64,000 nt of DNA, from positions 1-64,000 of the forward strand of contig CAWAJW010000008.1 in the NCBI GenBank assembly GCA_963782475.1. Direction: 5' to 3'. The translations under genes and the position numbers were made by a program. The stretch comes from CAVQBP01 sp963782475. Lineage in GTDB: Bacteria; Bacteroidota; Ignavibacteria; Ignavibacteriales; Ignavibacteriaceae. Shown here piece by piece: positions 55,032-64,000 of this stretch (the stretch's first letter is position 1; every line of letters begins with the position of its first letter). The notes beneath the pieces were generated by a model. The model saw nothing but the letters and a program-made list of their open reading frames with translations. It was not told the origin of the DNA and ran no database searches.

Positions 55032-55553
55032 ATGAAAAAATTTATCTTTCTCTTTTTAGGGGGACTATTTATTTTTGCCGGCAATTCTCCTGCACAATTA
55101 AAAATAGGTTATGTGGATTCTAATTCAATTATGGATAACCTTCCCGATGCACAGGATGCAAGACAAAAATTAGATGCTATAATACAGGACTGGCAGAAAG
55201 AGCTCAATGATTTGCAAAGCCAATGGCAGACAAAGTATGACGATTACCAAAAGCGTAAATTAATTATGACTGATCAAACACGTTCTGATATGGAAGCAGA
55301 GCTTGTGAAGCTTGAACAGCAGGTAACTGATTACAGGGAAAAGAAATTCGGAACAAACGGTGAATTATTTCAAAAGCAGGATGAATTAATGAAACCCGTT
55401 CAAAATAAAGTTTTTAATGCCATACAGGATGTTGCAAAAGAAGAGGATCTAGATTTTGTTCTTGATAAAAGCGGTGCAGCTCCCCTGCTCCTTTATGCAA
55501 AAGATCAGTATGATGTTACTCCTAAAGTTATGGATAAATTAAAATTAAAGTAG
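55032..55553 (+). CDS. OmpH/Skp-family periplasmic chaperone, copy 2
   Basis: A 173-residue paralogue of the preceding gene: signal peptide to about residue 22 (NSPAQ), KIGYVDSNSIMDNLPDAQDA, coiled-coil tentacle helices and EDLDFVLDKSGAAPLLLYAK. The two share layout but are clearly diverged, so they may form mixed trimers or serve different clients. The 200-base gap before it has a possible promoter but no clear signal. It ends four bases before lpxD. Confidence 0.92.
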   Translation: MKKFIFLFLGGLFIFAGNSPAQLKIGYVDSNSIMDNLPDAQDARQKLDAIIQDWQKELNDLQSQWQTKYDDYQKRKLIMTDQTRSDMEAELVKLEQQVTDYREKKFGTNGELFQKQDELMKPVQNKVFNAIQDVAKEEDLDFVLDKSGAAPLLLYAKDQYDVTPKVMDKLKLK

Positions 55554-55557
55554 TCTA

Positions 55558-56616
55558 ATGAATTTAACAATTGAAGAAATTGCAGATTATATTAAGGCTG
55601 ATGTAGTTGGCAATGAAAAAGAAAAAATAAATAATGTAGCAAAAATTGAAGAGGCACAGCCCGGCGATTTAACCTTTCTTTATCATCCTTCATATGAAAA
55701 ATATTTCTCTTTAACAAAAGCTACGGCGATTGTAGTAAAACCTGATTTTAAAAAAACAAGAAATGATATTATTTATATTGAAATATCTGAACCGGATAAA
55801 GCTTTTGCTAAAATAATTGTTAAATTTTTCTCCCCTGAGATAAAGCTTGCAGGAATAGATAATTCGGCTTCAATCGATTCTTCAGCTGAATTGGGAACAG
55901 GTACTTCTATAGGGAAGAATGTTGTAATTTCTGCCGGGTGCAAAATAGGTAAAAATGTAAAAATATTTCATAACACCGTTATTCTTGAAAATGTGGATGT
56001 AGGTGACGATTCGATAATCTACCAGAATGTCAGCATCAGGGAAAATTGTAAATTGGGTAAAAGAGTTATTGTTCATGCCAATTCCGTTATCGGTTCTGAT
56101 GGTTTTGGTTATTATAATGATGATAAAGGGGCTTTTCAAAAAATCCCCCAAATAGGAAATGTTGTTTTGGAAGATGATGTTGAAATCGGTTCAAATGTTT
56201 CGATTGACAGGGCAGCATTAGGATCAACTATATTAAAAAGAGGAGTTAAAGTTGATAATCTTGTTCAGATTGCACACAATGTTTCAATTGGTGAAGATTC
56301 TGCCATAGCTTCTCAAACAGGTATTTCGGGAAGCACTAAAATTGGGAAGCATGTTCTGCTTGCCGGGCAGGTTGGGTTAGCCGGTCATATTGAAATTACT
56401 GATAATGTTATTCTTTATGCAAAGTCAGGTATTTCAACTAATATAACTAAACCTGGAACTTATTTTGGTTACCCTGCAAAAGATGTAAAAACTGCGTTGA
56501 AGCTGGAAGCTCACTTTAGAAGACTTCCCCAGTATGCTGAAAAGATTAAAGAACTCGAAAATGAAATAAAAATATTAAAGGATTCCATTCAAAATCTTTC
56601 ACAAAAAAATTCTTAA
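55558..56616 (+). CDS. lpxD: UDP-3-O-acylglucosamine N-acyltransferase
   Basis: A 352-residue lipid A enzyme adding the N-linked acyl chain from acyl-ACP. The N-terminal uridine-binding domain covers about residues 1-100 (AQPGDLTFLYHPSYEKY). It is followed by a left-handed beta helix of hexapeptide repeats (about 105-310) with the catalytic His in VQIAHNVSIGE and GSDGFGYYNDDKG. A coiled C-terminal helix ends it. It lies in the order skp-lpxD-lpxC/fabZ-lpxA. Confidence 0.96.
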   Translation: MNLTIEEIADYIKADVVGNEKEKINNVAKIEEAQPGDLTFLYHPSYEKYFSLTKATAIVVKPDFKKTRNDIIYIEISEPDKAFAKIIVKFFSPEIKLAGIDNSASIDSSAELGTGTSIGKNVVISAGCKIGKNVKIFHNTVILENVDVGDDSIIYQNVSIRENCKLGKRVIVHANSVIGSDGFGYYNDDKGAFQKIPQIGNVVLEDDVEIGSNVSIDRAALGSTILKRGVKVDNLVQIAHNVSIGEDSAIASQTGISGSTKIGKHVLLAGQVGLAGHIEITDNVILYAKSGISTNITKPGTYFGYPAKDVKTALKLEAHFRRLPQYAEKIKELENEIKILKDSIQNLSQKNS

Positions 56617-56807
56617 ATTTATATTAAAAAAGATCAAAGCTTCCTTGTTTTAATTGAATTTCATACCTCAACTTACTATTTTAATCCCGTCTTTATCCGG
56701 TAATTGCCGGTTTAAAATATCTATGCTTAAACATTCATTTAGAATTTTTTATCGGTAAAATCTGCATTATAAGTATTGAACAATAATATCACAATTAGGA
56801 ATAAAAT

Positions 56808-58217
56808 ATGTTAGAATTGCAAAGAACTATTTTAAATCCGGTTTCAATTTCCGGCGTTGGACTTCATACGGGAGAAAAATGCACAATGACATTTAAGACT
56901 GCTCCCGAGAATTATGGAATTAGATTTATAAGAATCGATTTAGGCGGTCGGCCGGAAATACCTGCAAATGCAGATAACGTAATCGATATGTCGAGAGGAA
57001 CTACGCTGGGTATTGGAGAAGCTAAAGTCCATACCGTTGAACATGTACTTGCTGCTGTTGTCGGTTTGCAGATAGATAATATTATAATTGAATTAGACGG
57101 TATTGAACCGCCTGTTGGCGACGGCAGTGCAATGCCTTATGTAAATATTTTAAAAGAAGCAGGCTTTGTTCAGCAGGATGCACCGAAAGATTATTTAATT
57201 ATTGATGAAACCGTGATCTATCATGAAGAAGATAAACAGGTAGATATAGTTGCTCTTCCTCTGGATGGTTACCGTGCTACGGTTATGGTAGATTATCAGA
57301 ATCCCGCTTTAGGCAGTCAGCATACCGGTTTGTTTGACCTGGAAAAAGAATTTGTTACGGAATTTGCTCCCTCCCGTACGTTTTGTTTTTTAAGCGAAGT
57401 TGAATCTCTTGCTAATAACGGACTGATAAAAGGGGGAGATATTGATAATGCAATTGTTATTATTGATAAAGAAGCATCCGATGAAGAGCTTGAACAAATA
57501 AGGAAAAAATTGGGTGTTAAGGAAAAAATTTCTTTGGGGGATAACGGTATTCTTAATAATAAAGAGCTTCGCTTTAAAAATGAACCTGTAAGACATAAGT
57601 TACTTGATTTAATAGGGGACTTGGCATTAATTGGAGCGCCTATTAAAGCACAAATCCTGGCTGCACGCCCCGGTCACAAATCAAATGTTGAATTTGCAAA
57701 ACAGGTCAGAAAATTATACCAGCAGAAGAAATTGGTTAAGAAATTCCAGTTTGTTAAAAAAGCGGGGGTTGTTTTAGATGTGAATGCTATTCAAAGAATT
57801 TTACCTCACAGGTATCCTTTCTTAATGGTTGATAAAATAATAGAGCTTGAACTTGAGAAAAAGGTTATAGGAGTAAAATCTGTTACAATAAATGAACCCT
57901 TTTTTGTAGGCCATTTCCCCGGTCAGCCGATAATGCCAGGAGTTTTAATTATTGAAGCAATGGCGCAAACCAGCGGGATCCTGATCTTAAATTCGCTTCC
58001 TAATTTTGAAGAGAAGCTGGTTTATTTTATGCAGATGAATAATGTAAAATTTAGGAAACCCGTGGTTCCGGGAGATCAGTTATTCCTTGAAGTTGAATTG
58101 GTGAATAAGAGAAGTAAAGTATTTATGATGAAGGGCAAAGCTTTTGTAAATGATATCCTCGTTGCCGAAGCGGATTTTATGGCAGGAGTTGTTGATCGAG
58201 ATAACAGTAATATCTAA
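56808..58217 (+). CDS. lpxC/fabZ: LpxC-FabZ fusion protein
   Basis: A 469-residue two-domain enzyme. Residues about 1-305 are LpxC, the zinc deacetylase that commits to lipid A synthesis: SISGVGLHTGEKC, zinc His in TVEHVLAAV, PSRTFCF, and VRHKLLDLIGDL and GHKSN near its end. Residues about 325-465 are FabZ, the hydroxyacyl-ACP dehydratase: ILPHRYPFLMVDKI with the catalytic His, and GHFPGQPIMPGVLIIEAMAQ with the Glu. This fusion is characteristic of Bacteroidota, Chlorobi and relatives and is the strongest taxonomic hint in the window. Confidence 0.97.
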   Translation: MLELQRTILNPVSISGVGLHTGEKCTMTFKTAPENYGIRFIRIDLGGRPEIPANADNVIDMSRGTTLGIGEAKVHTVEHVLAAVVGLQIDNIIIELDGIEPPVGDGSAMPYVNILKEAGFVQQDAPKDYLIIDETVIYHEEDKQVDIVALPLDGYRATVMVDYQNPALGSQHTGLFDLEKEFVTEFAPSRTFCFLSEVESLANNGLIKGGDIDNAIVIIDKEASDEELEQIRKKLGVKEKISLGDNGILNNKELRFKNEPVRHKLLDLIGDLALIGAPIKAQILAARPGHKSNVEFAKQVRKLYQQKKLVKKFQFVKKAGVVLDVNAIQRILPHRYPFLMVDKIIELELEKKVIGVKSVTINEPFFVGHFPGQPIMPGVLIIEAMAQTSGILILNSLPNFEEKLVYFMQMNNVKFRKPVVPGDQLFLEVELVNKRSKVFMMKGKAFVNDILVAEADFMAGVVDRDNSNI

Positions 58218-58228
58218 TTTAAAACAAA

Positions 58229-59008
58229 ATGAGTAAAATCCATCCAACCGCAATTGTTAACAACAAAGCTGAGCTAGGTGACAATATCGAAATTGCCCCT
58301 TATGCAATTATTGAAGAGAATGTGGAAATTGGAAATGATTGTTATATTGGACCTCATGCTGTGATATATAATGGTGCAAGAATTAAAAATCGGGTAAAAA
58401 TTTTCCAGTCCTCATCAGTTGCCCATCTCCCTCAGGATTTTACATATAAAGGTGAAAGTACTAATTTTATTATTGATGATGATACCATAATTCGTGAATT
58501 TGTTACTTTGCACAAAGGAACACAATCAACCGGTTTTTCTAGAGTCGGAAAGAATTGTTATCTTATGGCATACTCACATGTTGCTCATGATTGTATTGTC
58601 GGTGACAATTGCATCTTATCTAACGGAGTTCAAATCGGAGGTCATGTAGTAATAGAAGATTATGTAATTATCGGGGGATTAACACCTGTGCATCAATTCT
58701 GCAAAGTTGGTCAGCATTGCATGATTGGGGGAGGGTTTAGAATTACCCAGGATGTCCCGCCATATATACTTGGTGCCAGTGAACCATTGAAATATTCCGG
58801 GGTGAACTCAATTGGTTTAAGAAGGCGGGGCTTTTCAAATGAGGATATTTCCCTTATTAAAAAAGCTTACAGCTTTATCTATAGCAAATCATTAAATGTT
58901 TCCCAGGCTAAAGAAAAAATTATTAACGAAATAGGAACAGATAATATTTACATCCGGAATATTCTAGAATTTTTAAATCAAAGCAAAAGGGGTTTAATAG
59001 GGAAATGA
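58229..59008 (+). CDS. lpxA: UDP-N-acetylglucosamine acyltransferase
   Basis: A 259-residue enzyme for the first step of lipid A synthesis. It has left-handed beta-helix repeats from the start (IHPTAIVNNKAELGDNIEIA), the catalytic His in YSHVAHDCIVGDNC, and GGLTPVHQFCKVGQHCMIGG, followed by the C-terminal helical domain with GLRRRGFSNEDISLIKKAY. It overlaps the next gene by four bases (ATGA), which suggests translational coupling. Confidence 0.97.
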   Translation: MSKIHPTAIVNNKAELGDNIEIAPYAIIEENVEIGNDCYIGPHAVIYNGARIKNRVKIFQSSSVAHLPQDFTYKGESTNFIIDDDTIIREFVTLHKGTQSTGFSRVGKNCYLMAYSHVAHDCIVGDNCILSNGVQIGGHVVIEDYVIIGGLTPVHQFCKVGQHCMIGGGFRITQDVPPYILGASEPLKYSGVNSIGLRRRGFSNEDISLIKKAYSFIYSKSLNVSQAKEKIINEIGTDNIYIRNILEFLNQSKRGLIGK

Positions 59009-59739
59009 ATTGGGTTTTTTTAAGCTCGGGAATAAATTCCGGAAAATTTAATATGGAAACCGATTTATTCCTGGCTATGAATTGCGAACCGGATGAAGCA
59101 ATTTTCCGGTTATACAGGTGGGATCCTTACTGTATTTCTCTGGGAGCTAACCAGAATGAAAATATTATTAATTATAATGAAGCAAAAAAAAATAATATCA
59201 GTGTTGTCCGCAGGCCGACCGGCGGGAGAGCAATCCTCCACGCGCAGGAAATTACTTATTCAGTTATTTATCCTCTTAATAATAATATTTCTGCCAGGGA
59301 ACTATATTCAAATATAAATTTTGCATTGAAAAATGGATTGGAAAAATATAGTAAAAAACTCAACAAAATTGAATTGGAAAATGAACAACCTGATTTCTCC
59401 ATTTTATATAAAGAAAATTCAGGAGCAATTTGTTTTGCTGCCTCCGCTAAAAGCGAATTGAAATATGACGGGAAAAAACTTGCAGGCAGTGCTCAAAGAA
59501 AATTCAAAAATTCGATTCTGCAGCACGGCTCTATTTTATGCGGCAGTTATCATACAAAGATTGTGAAATATTTGAATCTCCCTGAAGAAGAAAAAGAAAT
59601 ACTCAAATCGGAAATAATTGAGAAAACTATTGATCTGGAAAGTATTCTGAAAAAAGAAATAAAGTATGAATTATTAGCTGAAGCATTGGCAGTCGGTTTC
59701 CATGAATATTTCAAGATCGATAGGATGCAGCATGTTTAA
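59005..59739 (+). CDS. LipM/LplA-type lipoyl- or octanoyl-transferase
   Basis: A 244-residue protein of the biotin/lipoate ligase fold. RRPTGGRAILH is the cofactor-binding loop, and FAASAKSELKYDGKKLAGSA contains the conserved Lys of the family. A Cys directly before it (ICFAAS) fits the catalytic Cys of LipM-type octanoyltransferases, so octanoyl transfer from ACP is more likely than ATP-dependent ligation. It is coupled to lpxA by a four-base overlap. A role in lipoylation of 2-oxoacid dehydrogenases or the glycine cleavage protein is the family expectation. Confidence 0.82.
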   Translation: MNWVFLSSGINSGKFNMETDLFLAMNCEPDEAIFRLYRWDPYCISLGANQNENIINYNEAKKNNISVVRRPTGGRAILHAQEITYSVIYPLNNNISARELYSNINFALKNGLEKYSKKLNKIELENEQPDFSILYKENSGAICFAASAKSELKYDGKKLAGSAQRKFKNSILQHGSILCGSYHTKIVKYLNLPEEEKEILKSEIIEKTIDLESILKKEIKYELLAEALAVGFHEYFKIDRMQHV

Positions 59740-59840
59740 TTTTTTTCGAATCATATTCTCCCTTTGAAGAATAAAATTGTCCAATATCTTTTCTCTATTA
59801 GATCAATTTTATATAAAATTTTTTATTCGAGATTAAAATT

Positions 59841-60656
59841 ATGAGCACTGAAAAACAGATCAAAAAGGTTACTACAAAAACTCTATTTATTTTAAAGCAA
59901 AAAGGGATTAAAATCGCCGCTCTTACAGGCTACGATTTTATTACTGCTAAATTATTGGATGAAGCAGGGGTAGATATTATCCTTGTTGGCGATTCATTAA
60001 GCAATGTTTTCCAGGGGAATGAAACAACATTACCCGTTACTATGGATGAAATGATCTATCATACGAAAGCAGTTACAAAGGGCGTTGAACGGGCAATGGT
60101 TGTTGTTGATCTGCCGTTTATGTCTTACCAGCTCAGCATAGATGAAGGTTTTAGAAATGCCGGACGAATAATGAAAGAAACTTCAGCAGGAGCCGTAAAG
60201 CTTGAAGGGGGGAAAAGAGTTGCGGAAATGGTTAGAAAAATTTCTGATGCGGGTATTCCTGTGATGGGACATCTGGGACTCACTCCGCAAAGCATACACC
60301 TCTTCGGAAGCTACCGTGAAAGAGGGCGGAATAAAGAGGAAGCGGAAGAGCTGCTGAATGATGCAAAAATTCTTGAGGATGCCGGCGTTTTCGCAATTGT
60401 TCTTGAAAAAATACCTTCGATACTTGCTAAACAAATAACAGAGTCTATTAAGATTCCCACGATTGGAATAGGAGCGGGAGTTTTTTGCGACGGTCAAATA
60501 CTTGTAACTCCCGATATGCTTGGTTTGAATGTTGATTTTCATCCGAGATTTGTAAGGCATTATTCCAATCAGGCCGAGGAAGTTTTAAAAGCTTTTAAAA
60601 ATTATATTGATGATGTTAAAGCAAAAAATTTTCCTTCCGAAGAAGAAAGCTATTGA
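59841..60656 (+). CDS. panB: 3-methyl-2-oxobutanoate hydroxymethyltransferase
   Basis: A 271-residue enzyme making ketopantoate from 2-oxoisovalerate and methylene-tetrahydrofolate for CoA synthesis. The TIM barrel has ALTGYDFITAKLLDEAGVDI, the metal site in LVGDSLSNVFQGNETTLPVT, GHLGLTPQSIHLFGSYRERG and IGIGAGVFCDGQILVTPDML. Length and motifs are normal. The 280-base gap after it contains tandem TTGAAC-type short repeats near 60685-60710 and no gene. Confidence 0.96.
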   Translation: MSTEKQIKKVTTKTLFILKQKGIKIAALTGYDFITAKLLDEAGVDIILVGDSLSNVFQGNETTLPVTMDEMIYHTKAVTKGVERAMVVVDLPFMSYQLSIDEGFRNAGRIMKETSAGAVKLEGGKRVAEMVRKISDAGIPVMGHLGLTPQSIHLFGSYRERGRNKEEAEELLNDAKILEDAGVFAIVLEKIPSILAKQITESIKIPTIGIGAGVFCDGQILVTPDMLGLNVDFHPRFVRHYSNQAEEVLKAFKNYIDDVKAKNFPSEEESY

Positions 60657-61000
60657 ACTATTATTTGCTCTTGCCCTGAATTTGCTCTTGAACTGAACTT
60701 GAACTTGAACTTAAATATTGGATCAATATTACAATTTATATTTCTACTCTTTATATATTTTTTCTTCCTAATAAATTTTAATTTGCAGTTAGCGTTTCGG
60801 AATTTTTTTTGACTGTATACTATTCAACTTAATTCTTTTTTTTGTTAAGCATTTTAATATTTTAATTTTAGAATTTAGTAAAAAATAAATAGTTTGAATG
60901 ATCAGATTATATCTTTGAAGTCTGGGAACCCGAAATGAATAAATTTTGCAGAATGAAATTAGCCAAAGAATATTTGAAAGAGTCTTTGATCGGCTTACAT

Positions 61001-62138
61001 ATGGTTAAAGTATTGTTTTTAATATGTTTAGCTCTATTTATTTTCGGTTCAAGAAGTTATCCGCAAATCAACTCCAAATTATATATTGAAGATGCTAATG
61101 TTACCGGTATAAAAAGATATGAAGATGAATTGTGGGTATCCACCTATGGTAATGGTATTTTCAAGTATTCGCTGAAGGATGATAAATGGACAAATTTTTC
61201 AACGAAAAGCGGCAGCCTGGATTTTGATTTCTTTTATACTATTGAAGTTAATAAAAATTATGTTTGGGCAGGTTCAAGTGAAGGTTTATTTATTTATGAT
61301 AAAAAAAGAAATAATTGGAGGAAAAGAAGATTTGCACAAGGAGGTCAATGGGGAAACTGGATACGGTCTTTATTATATGATAAATCTGAAGATATTCTCT
61401 GGATAGGCAGATTTATTGATTTAACAAAATTGGATGTCCGCCGTAACCGGTATACTGATTATGATATTTCAATCAATAAAGATCCGAAGTCAAATAATAT
61501 TAAATCTATAGCTTTTGATGGCGACAGTTTAATATGGTTCGGGACTGAATCGGGCGTGCATATATTTAATAAGAAAAAAGATCCGGCGGATAAAAGTGCA
61601 TGGAGGTATATAAATAACCGGGTAGATAATGGATTTAACGGAGATGGCGACGCTGTTTCAGTTTCCGATATTCTTTTTGAAGGGGATCATGTCTGGTTTG
61701 CTACAGATGAATTTGTTACGCGTACTGAACCCGAATTTAATATCGGGGGCATATACCGCTATAACAGGAAATTTAAATGGGATAGAATTTCAAGAACTAA
61801 CGGTTTACCGGCTGACGGTGTTTATTGTCTTGAAAGAACAGGAAACCAGATTTGGGCAAGTCTCTATTCTTTTGACAGGGATGAAAAAACAGAATCGGGT
61901 AAAGGGCTTGTTATAATCAATCGTTCCGACGGAAAAGTGACGCCTAGTAGATCTTAACAAAATAAATATAGAGACTGCAAAAATTTCATGCATCTACTTT
62001 GACGGCAATTATTTATGGTTAGGAACCGATAAAGGTTTAAATAGGATATTAATAGCTAATCCTTTAGCTCAATGGCCGGGGACAAAAGAAAAAGTAGAAA
62101 AAAATGTGAAGGAAACGTCTATAAAAAAGATGAATTAA
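61001..62138 (+). CDS. Exported beta-propeller protein, one frameshift
   Basis: A protein of about 378 residues. The start at 61001 gives a clean signal peptide (MVKVLFLICLALFIFGSRSY). A start at 60935 would add 22 residues before it. It is built of propeller-type repeats of the two-component-sensor ligand-binding kind: RYEDELWVSTYGNGIFKYSL, NKNYVWAGSSEGLFIYDKKR, DDSLIWFGTESGVHIF-like and NYLWLGTDKGLNRI. A one-base shift near 61938 splits the last repeat, and the gene ends at 62136-62138. No kinase or DNA-binding output follows, so it is a stand-alone exported propeller of unknown ligand. Confidence 0.72.
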
Positions 62139-62291
62139 ATGAATTATTTCAATTATCTGACATTTTTCCACCTATATTCATAATATTGAAATGTTACCCC
62201 GGTCTAAATAATATCTGCCCGGAGGTTTGACTATAAAAGTAAGTATGTCTATATTTTGGCTTGTTTTTGCTCTTTTTTTGTGAGATTTGAG

Positions 62292-62799
62292 ATGTTCATT
62301 AAAATAGCAAATTTAAGAGACGGTGAGTATTTTTATGAGTTTAATGAACCGGTTGAAGAAATTGAATTGGAAAATCCTTTTTGCAATAACTTTACGGCAG
62401 CATTAAAACTTTCCAAAATTCATAATCAATTGATCCTTGATGCAGAAATATCGGCAAATGCAAATTTTGAATGTGATAGATGTGCAGCTTTATTTAATGA
62501 GGAAGTGAGAAGCAAAGTACAGGATGGTTTATTTGTTTAGTAATAATGGTGATGAACCTGATTCTCTAAACATTACATATTTGCCGTTAAATTCAGATAA
62601 AATAATTCTTGATAAAGATTTTAGAGATTACTTAGTGCTTGCTGTTCCGATGAAAAAATTATGTAAAGATGATTGTAAAGGATTATGCTATAAATGCGGC
62701 AAAAATTTAAATGAAGGCGATTGTGATTGCGAAAAAAATCAAGCTGATGTAAAATGGTTGCCTTTAACCGAATTGAAAAATAAATTGAATATAAACTAG
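62292..62799 (+). CDS. DUF177 (YceD-like) protein, one frameshift
   Basis: A protein of about 168 residues, widely found before rpmF and linked to 23S rRNA or L32 accumulation. It begins MFIKIANLRDGEYFYEFNEP, has the Cys pair in ANFECDRCAALF, and after an extra G near 62522 continues in another frame with PDSLNITYLPLNSDKIILDK, FRDYLVLAVPMKKLCKDDC and GLCYKCGKNLNEGDCDC. The four-Cys zinc-like cluster is complete. It precedes rpmF and plsX, the usual order in bacteria. Confidence 0.9.
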
Positions 62800-62812
62800 T
62801 AATAGGAAAACA

Positions 62813-62992
62813 ATGCCAAACCCGAAACGAAGATGGTCAAAAAGCAGAAGAGATAAACGAAGAACACATTATAAAGCCACAGTTCCTTCTTTGGGTACAT
62901 GTTCAAATTGTGGTGAAATGAAACTAACCCATCGTGCATGCCCTGCCTGCGGTTACTATAATGAACGTTCTATGTTTTTACCAAAAAGCTAA
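62813..62992 (+). CDS. rpmF: Ribosomal protein L32
   Basis: A 59-residue large-subunit ribosomal protein. It begins MPNPKRRWSKSRRDKRRTHY and has the zinc-binding pairs CSNCGE and CPACGY, so it is the zinc-containing form. AATAGGAAA lies before the ATG. It sits between the DUF177 gene and plsX, as in many bacteria. Confidence 0.97.
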   Translation: MPNPKRRWSKSRRDKRRTHYKATVPSLGTCSNCGEMKLTHRACPACGYYNERSMFLPKS

Positions 62993-63010
62993 TATATAAC
63001 AAATCATTTA

Positions 63011-64000
63011 ATGAACAGTTCTGTTCCTGAAAATTATAAATGCAGAATAGCTGTTGATGCAATGGGGGGTGATTTTGCCCCTCAAAATACAGTCATTGGT
63101 GCAATTCAAGCTCTTGAAGAAAATAAAAACTTTGAACTGTTATTGGTAGGAAAAGAAAAAGAAATCCTGGATGTCATTTCAAATAACAACCTTTCTTTTG
63201 AAAAAAAAAATATTATTAATGCCGATGAAGTTATTGAAATGGGAGAATCTCCTACTCTTGCATTAAAAAAGAAATTAAATTCCTCAATAGTAATTGGCGC
63301 AAAATTAGTTAAAGATAAAAAAGCAGAAGCTTTTGTTAGTGCAGGCAATACCGGCGCTATGATGGCGGCTTCAACATTAATTATGGGGAGAATCCCGGGA
63401 GTAGGCAGGCCGACAATCGGTACAATATTTCCAAATGAAGCAGGTGTATCCACTGTCTTTGATGTTGGTGCAAGTGTCGATTCTAAACCTATACATCTTT
63501 TGGAATATGCGATTATGGGTACAATTTACACAAAGGAAATTTATGGTATCGAAAATCCCAAAGTAGGTATTTTAAGTGTAGGGGAAGAAGAATCTAAAGG
63601 GAACGAAATATCAATAGCTGCAGCTTCATTAATAAGAAAAACTCATCTGAATTTTGTAGGAAATGTGGAAGGCAGGGATATTTTAAAGGGAACCGTTCAT
63701 GTTGTCGTTTGCGATGGTTTTGTAGGTAATATTCTTTTGAAATTCGGTGAAGGCGTCTTAAATTATTTAAAATTTAAGCTGAAAGATTATGCAGAAAGAA
63801 ATTTTTTTAATAAGTTAAAAGTCGGTTTGGTTAAAAGTACATTAAAAGATATACTTAAAGAATTTGATTACCAGGAATATGGCGGTGTTCCTCTGCTTGG
63901 TGTTAATGGAATCAGCATTATCGGTCATGGATCAAGCACACCTAAGGCTATTAAAAATATGGTCTTAAGAGCAAATGAAATGCATTCTAAAAAATTGATA
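63011..64000 (+). CDS. plsX: Phosphate acyltransferase PlsX, cut by the window edge
   Basis: The first 330 codons of the enzyme that converts acyl-ACP to acyl-phosphate for phospholipid synthesis. RIAVDAMGGDFAPQNTVIGA is the family start, and AFVSAGNTGAMMAAS, FDVGASVDSKPIHLLEYAIM, VGILSVGEEESKGNE and VVCDGFVGNILLKFGEG follow. Near the end GVPLLGVNGISIIGHGSS is present, so only a few C-terminal residues lie beyond the edge. It begins 18 bases after rpmF. Confidence 0.96.
   Translation, partial: MNSSVPENYKCRIAVDAMGGDFAPQNTVIGAIQALEENKNFELLLVGKEKEILDVISNNNLSFEKKNIINADEVIEMGESPTLALKKKLNSSIVIGAKLVKDKKAEAFVSAGNTGAMMAASTLIMGRIPGVGRPTIGTIFPNEAGVSTVFDVGASVDSKPIHLLEYAIMGTIYTKEIYGIENPKVGILSVGEEESKGNEISIAAASLIRKTHLNFVGNVEGRDILKGTVHVVVCDGFVGNILLKFGEGVLNYLKFKLKDYAERNFFNKLKVGLVKSTLKDILKEFDYQEYGGVPLLGVNGISIIGHGSSTPKAIKNMVLRANEMHSKKLI

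Noticed and set aside
1..64000. CRISPR arrays, rRNA and tRNA genes
   Set aside because: No regularly spaced repeats, no cas-like protein, and no rRNA or cloverleaf-type sequence with a usual T-loop was recognised on either strand.

Overview
This AT-rich 64 kb window most likely comes from a Gram-negative bacterium of the Ignavibacteria/Chlorobi-Bacteroidota side of the tree. The evidence is a fused lpxC-fabZ gene, tandem skp-like genes after bamA, a glycine-rich RRM protein and a Bacteroidota-style L-fucose isomerase/FucP/GH29 set. The placement is inference from gene content, not from a marker-gene tree.

Region 1 (1-5.8 kb) is accessory DNA: a Dam-type methylase beside a decayed restriction-type nuclease, a frameshifted PhnB-like gene, a lipoprotein and two membrane proteins. 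Region 2 (6-20 kb) is a stress and central-metabolism cluster: two Dps-like proteins, GAPDH, a stand-alone receiver, a DUF2630 protein, a four-PAS sigma54 activator, an NmrA-like protein, Hsp20, phosphoketolase and two tandem SDRs. Several of its genes sit behind a repeated element beginning CGATATTTCG and a GG-N10-G sigma54-like promoter at repeated spacings, which suggests a local regulon driven by the activator at 10115-12673. Region 3 (20-28 kb) is accessory again, with relics of a tyrosine recombinase, an EgtD-like methyltransferase, an NDH-2 gene (these last two lie inside region 2) and other decayed genes, plus a C69 peptidase, an alpha/beta hydrolase and a dipeptide-epimerase-like enzyme.

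Region 4 (28.8-48.2 kb) is a bacterial microcompartment (BMC) locus for L-fucose/L-rhamnose-type deoxysugars: DeoR regulator, PduL, four BMC-P, three BMC-H and one BMC-T shell genes, an acylating aldehyde dehydrogenase, a PduS-like flavin/Fe-S protein, a class II aldolase with a C-terminal helix, and an acetate-kinase-like enzyme. These are followed by an aminotransferase, L-fucose isomerase, a secreted alpha-L-fucosidase, a rhamnulokinase-type kinase, FucP and a LacI regulator. The implied pathway is fucoside to L-fucose to L-fuculose to fuculose-1-P to DHAP plus lactaldehyde, then lactyl-CoA, lactyl-P and lactate with ATP gain. No alcohol dehydrogenase is seen in the locus, so electrons may leave through the PduS/PduT-like pair.

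Region 5 (48.6-64 kb) is housekeeping: an RRM protein, LexA with a clear self-regulated promoter, two small lexA-linked genes, uppS, bamA, two skp-like genes, lpxD, lpxC-fabZ, lpxA, a LipM-like transferase, panB, a beta-propeller protein, DUF177, rpmF and the start of plsX.

Many otherwise well-conserved genes carry single-base frameshifts, several in homopolymers. About half lie in the 8 kb BMC block. Residual sequencing error is the simplest explanation, but real decay cannot be excluded from one sequence.
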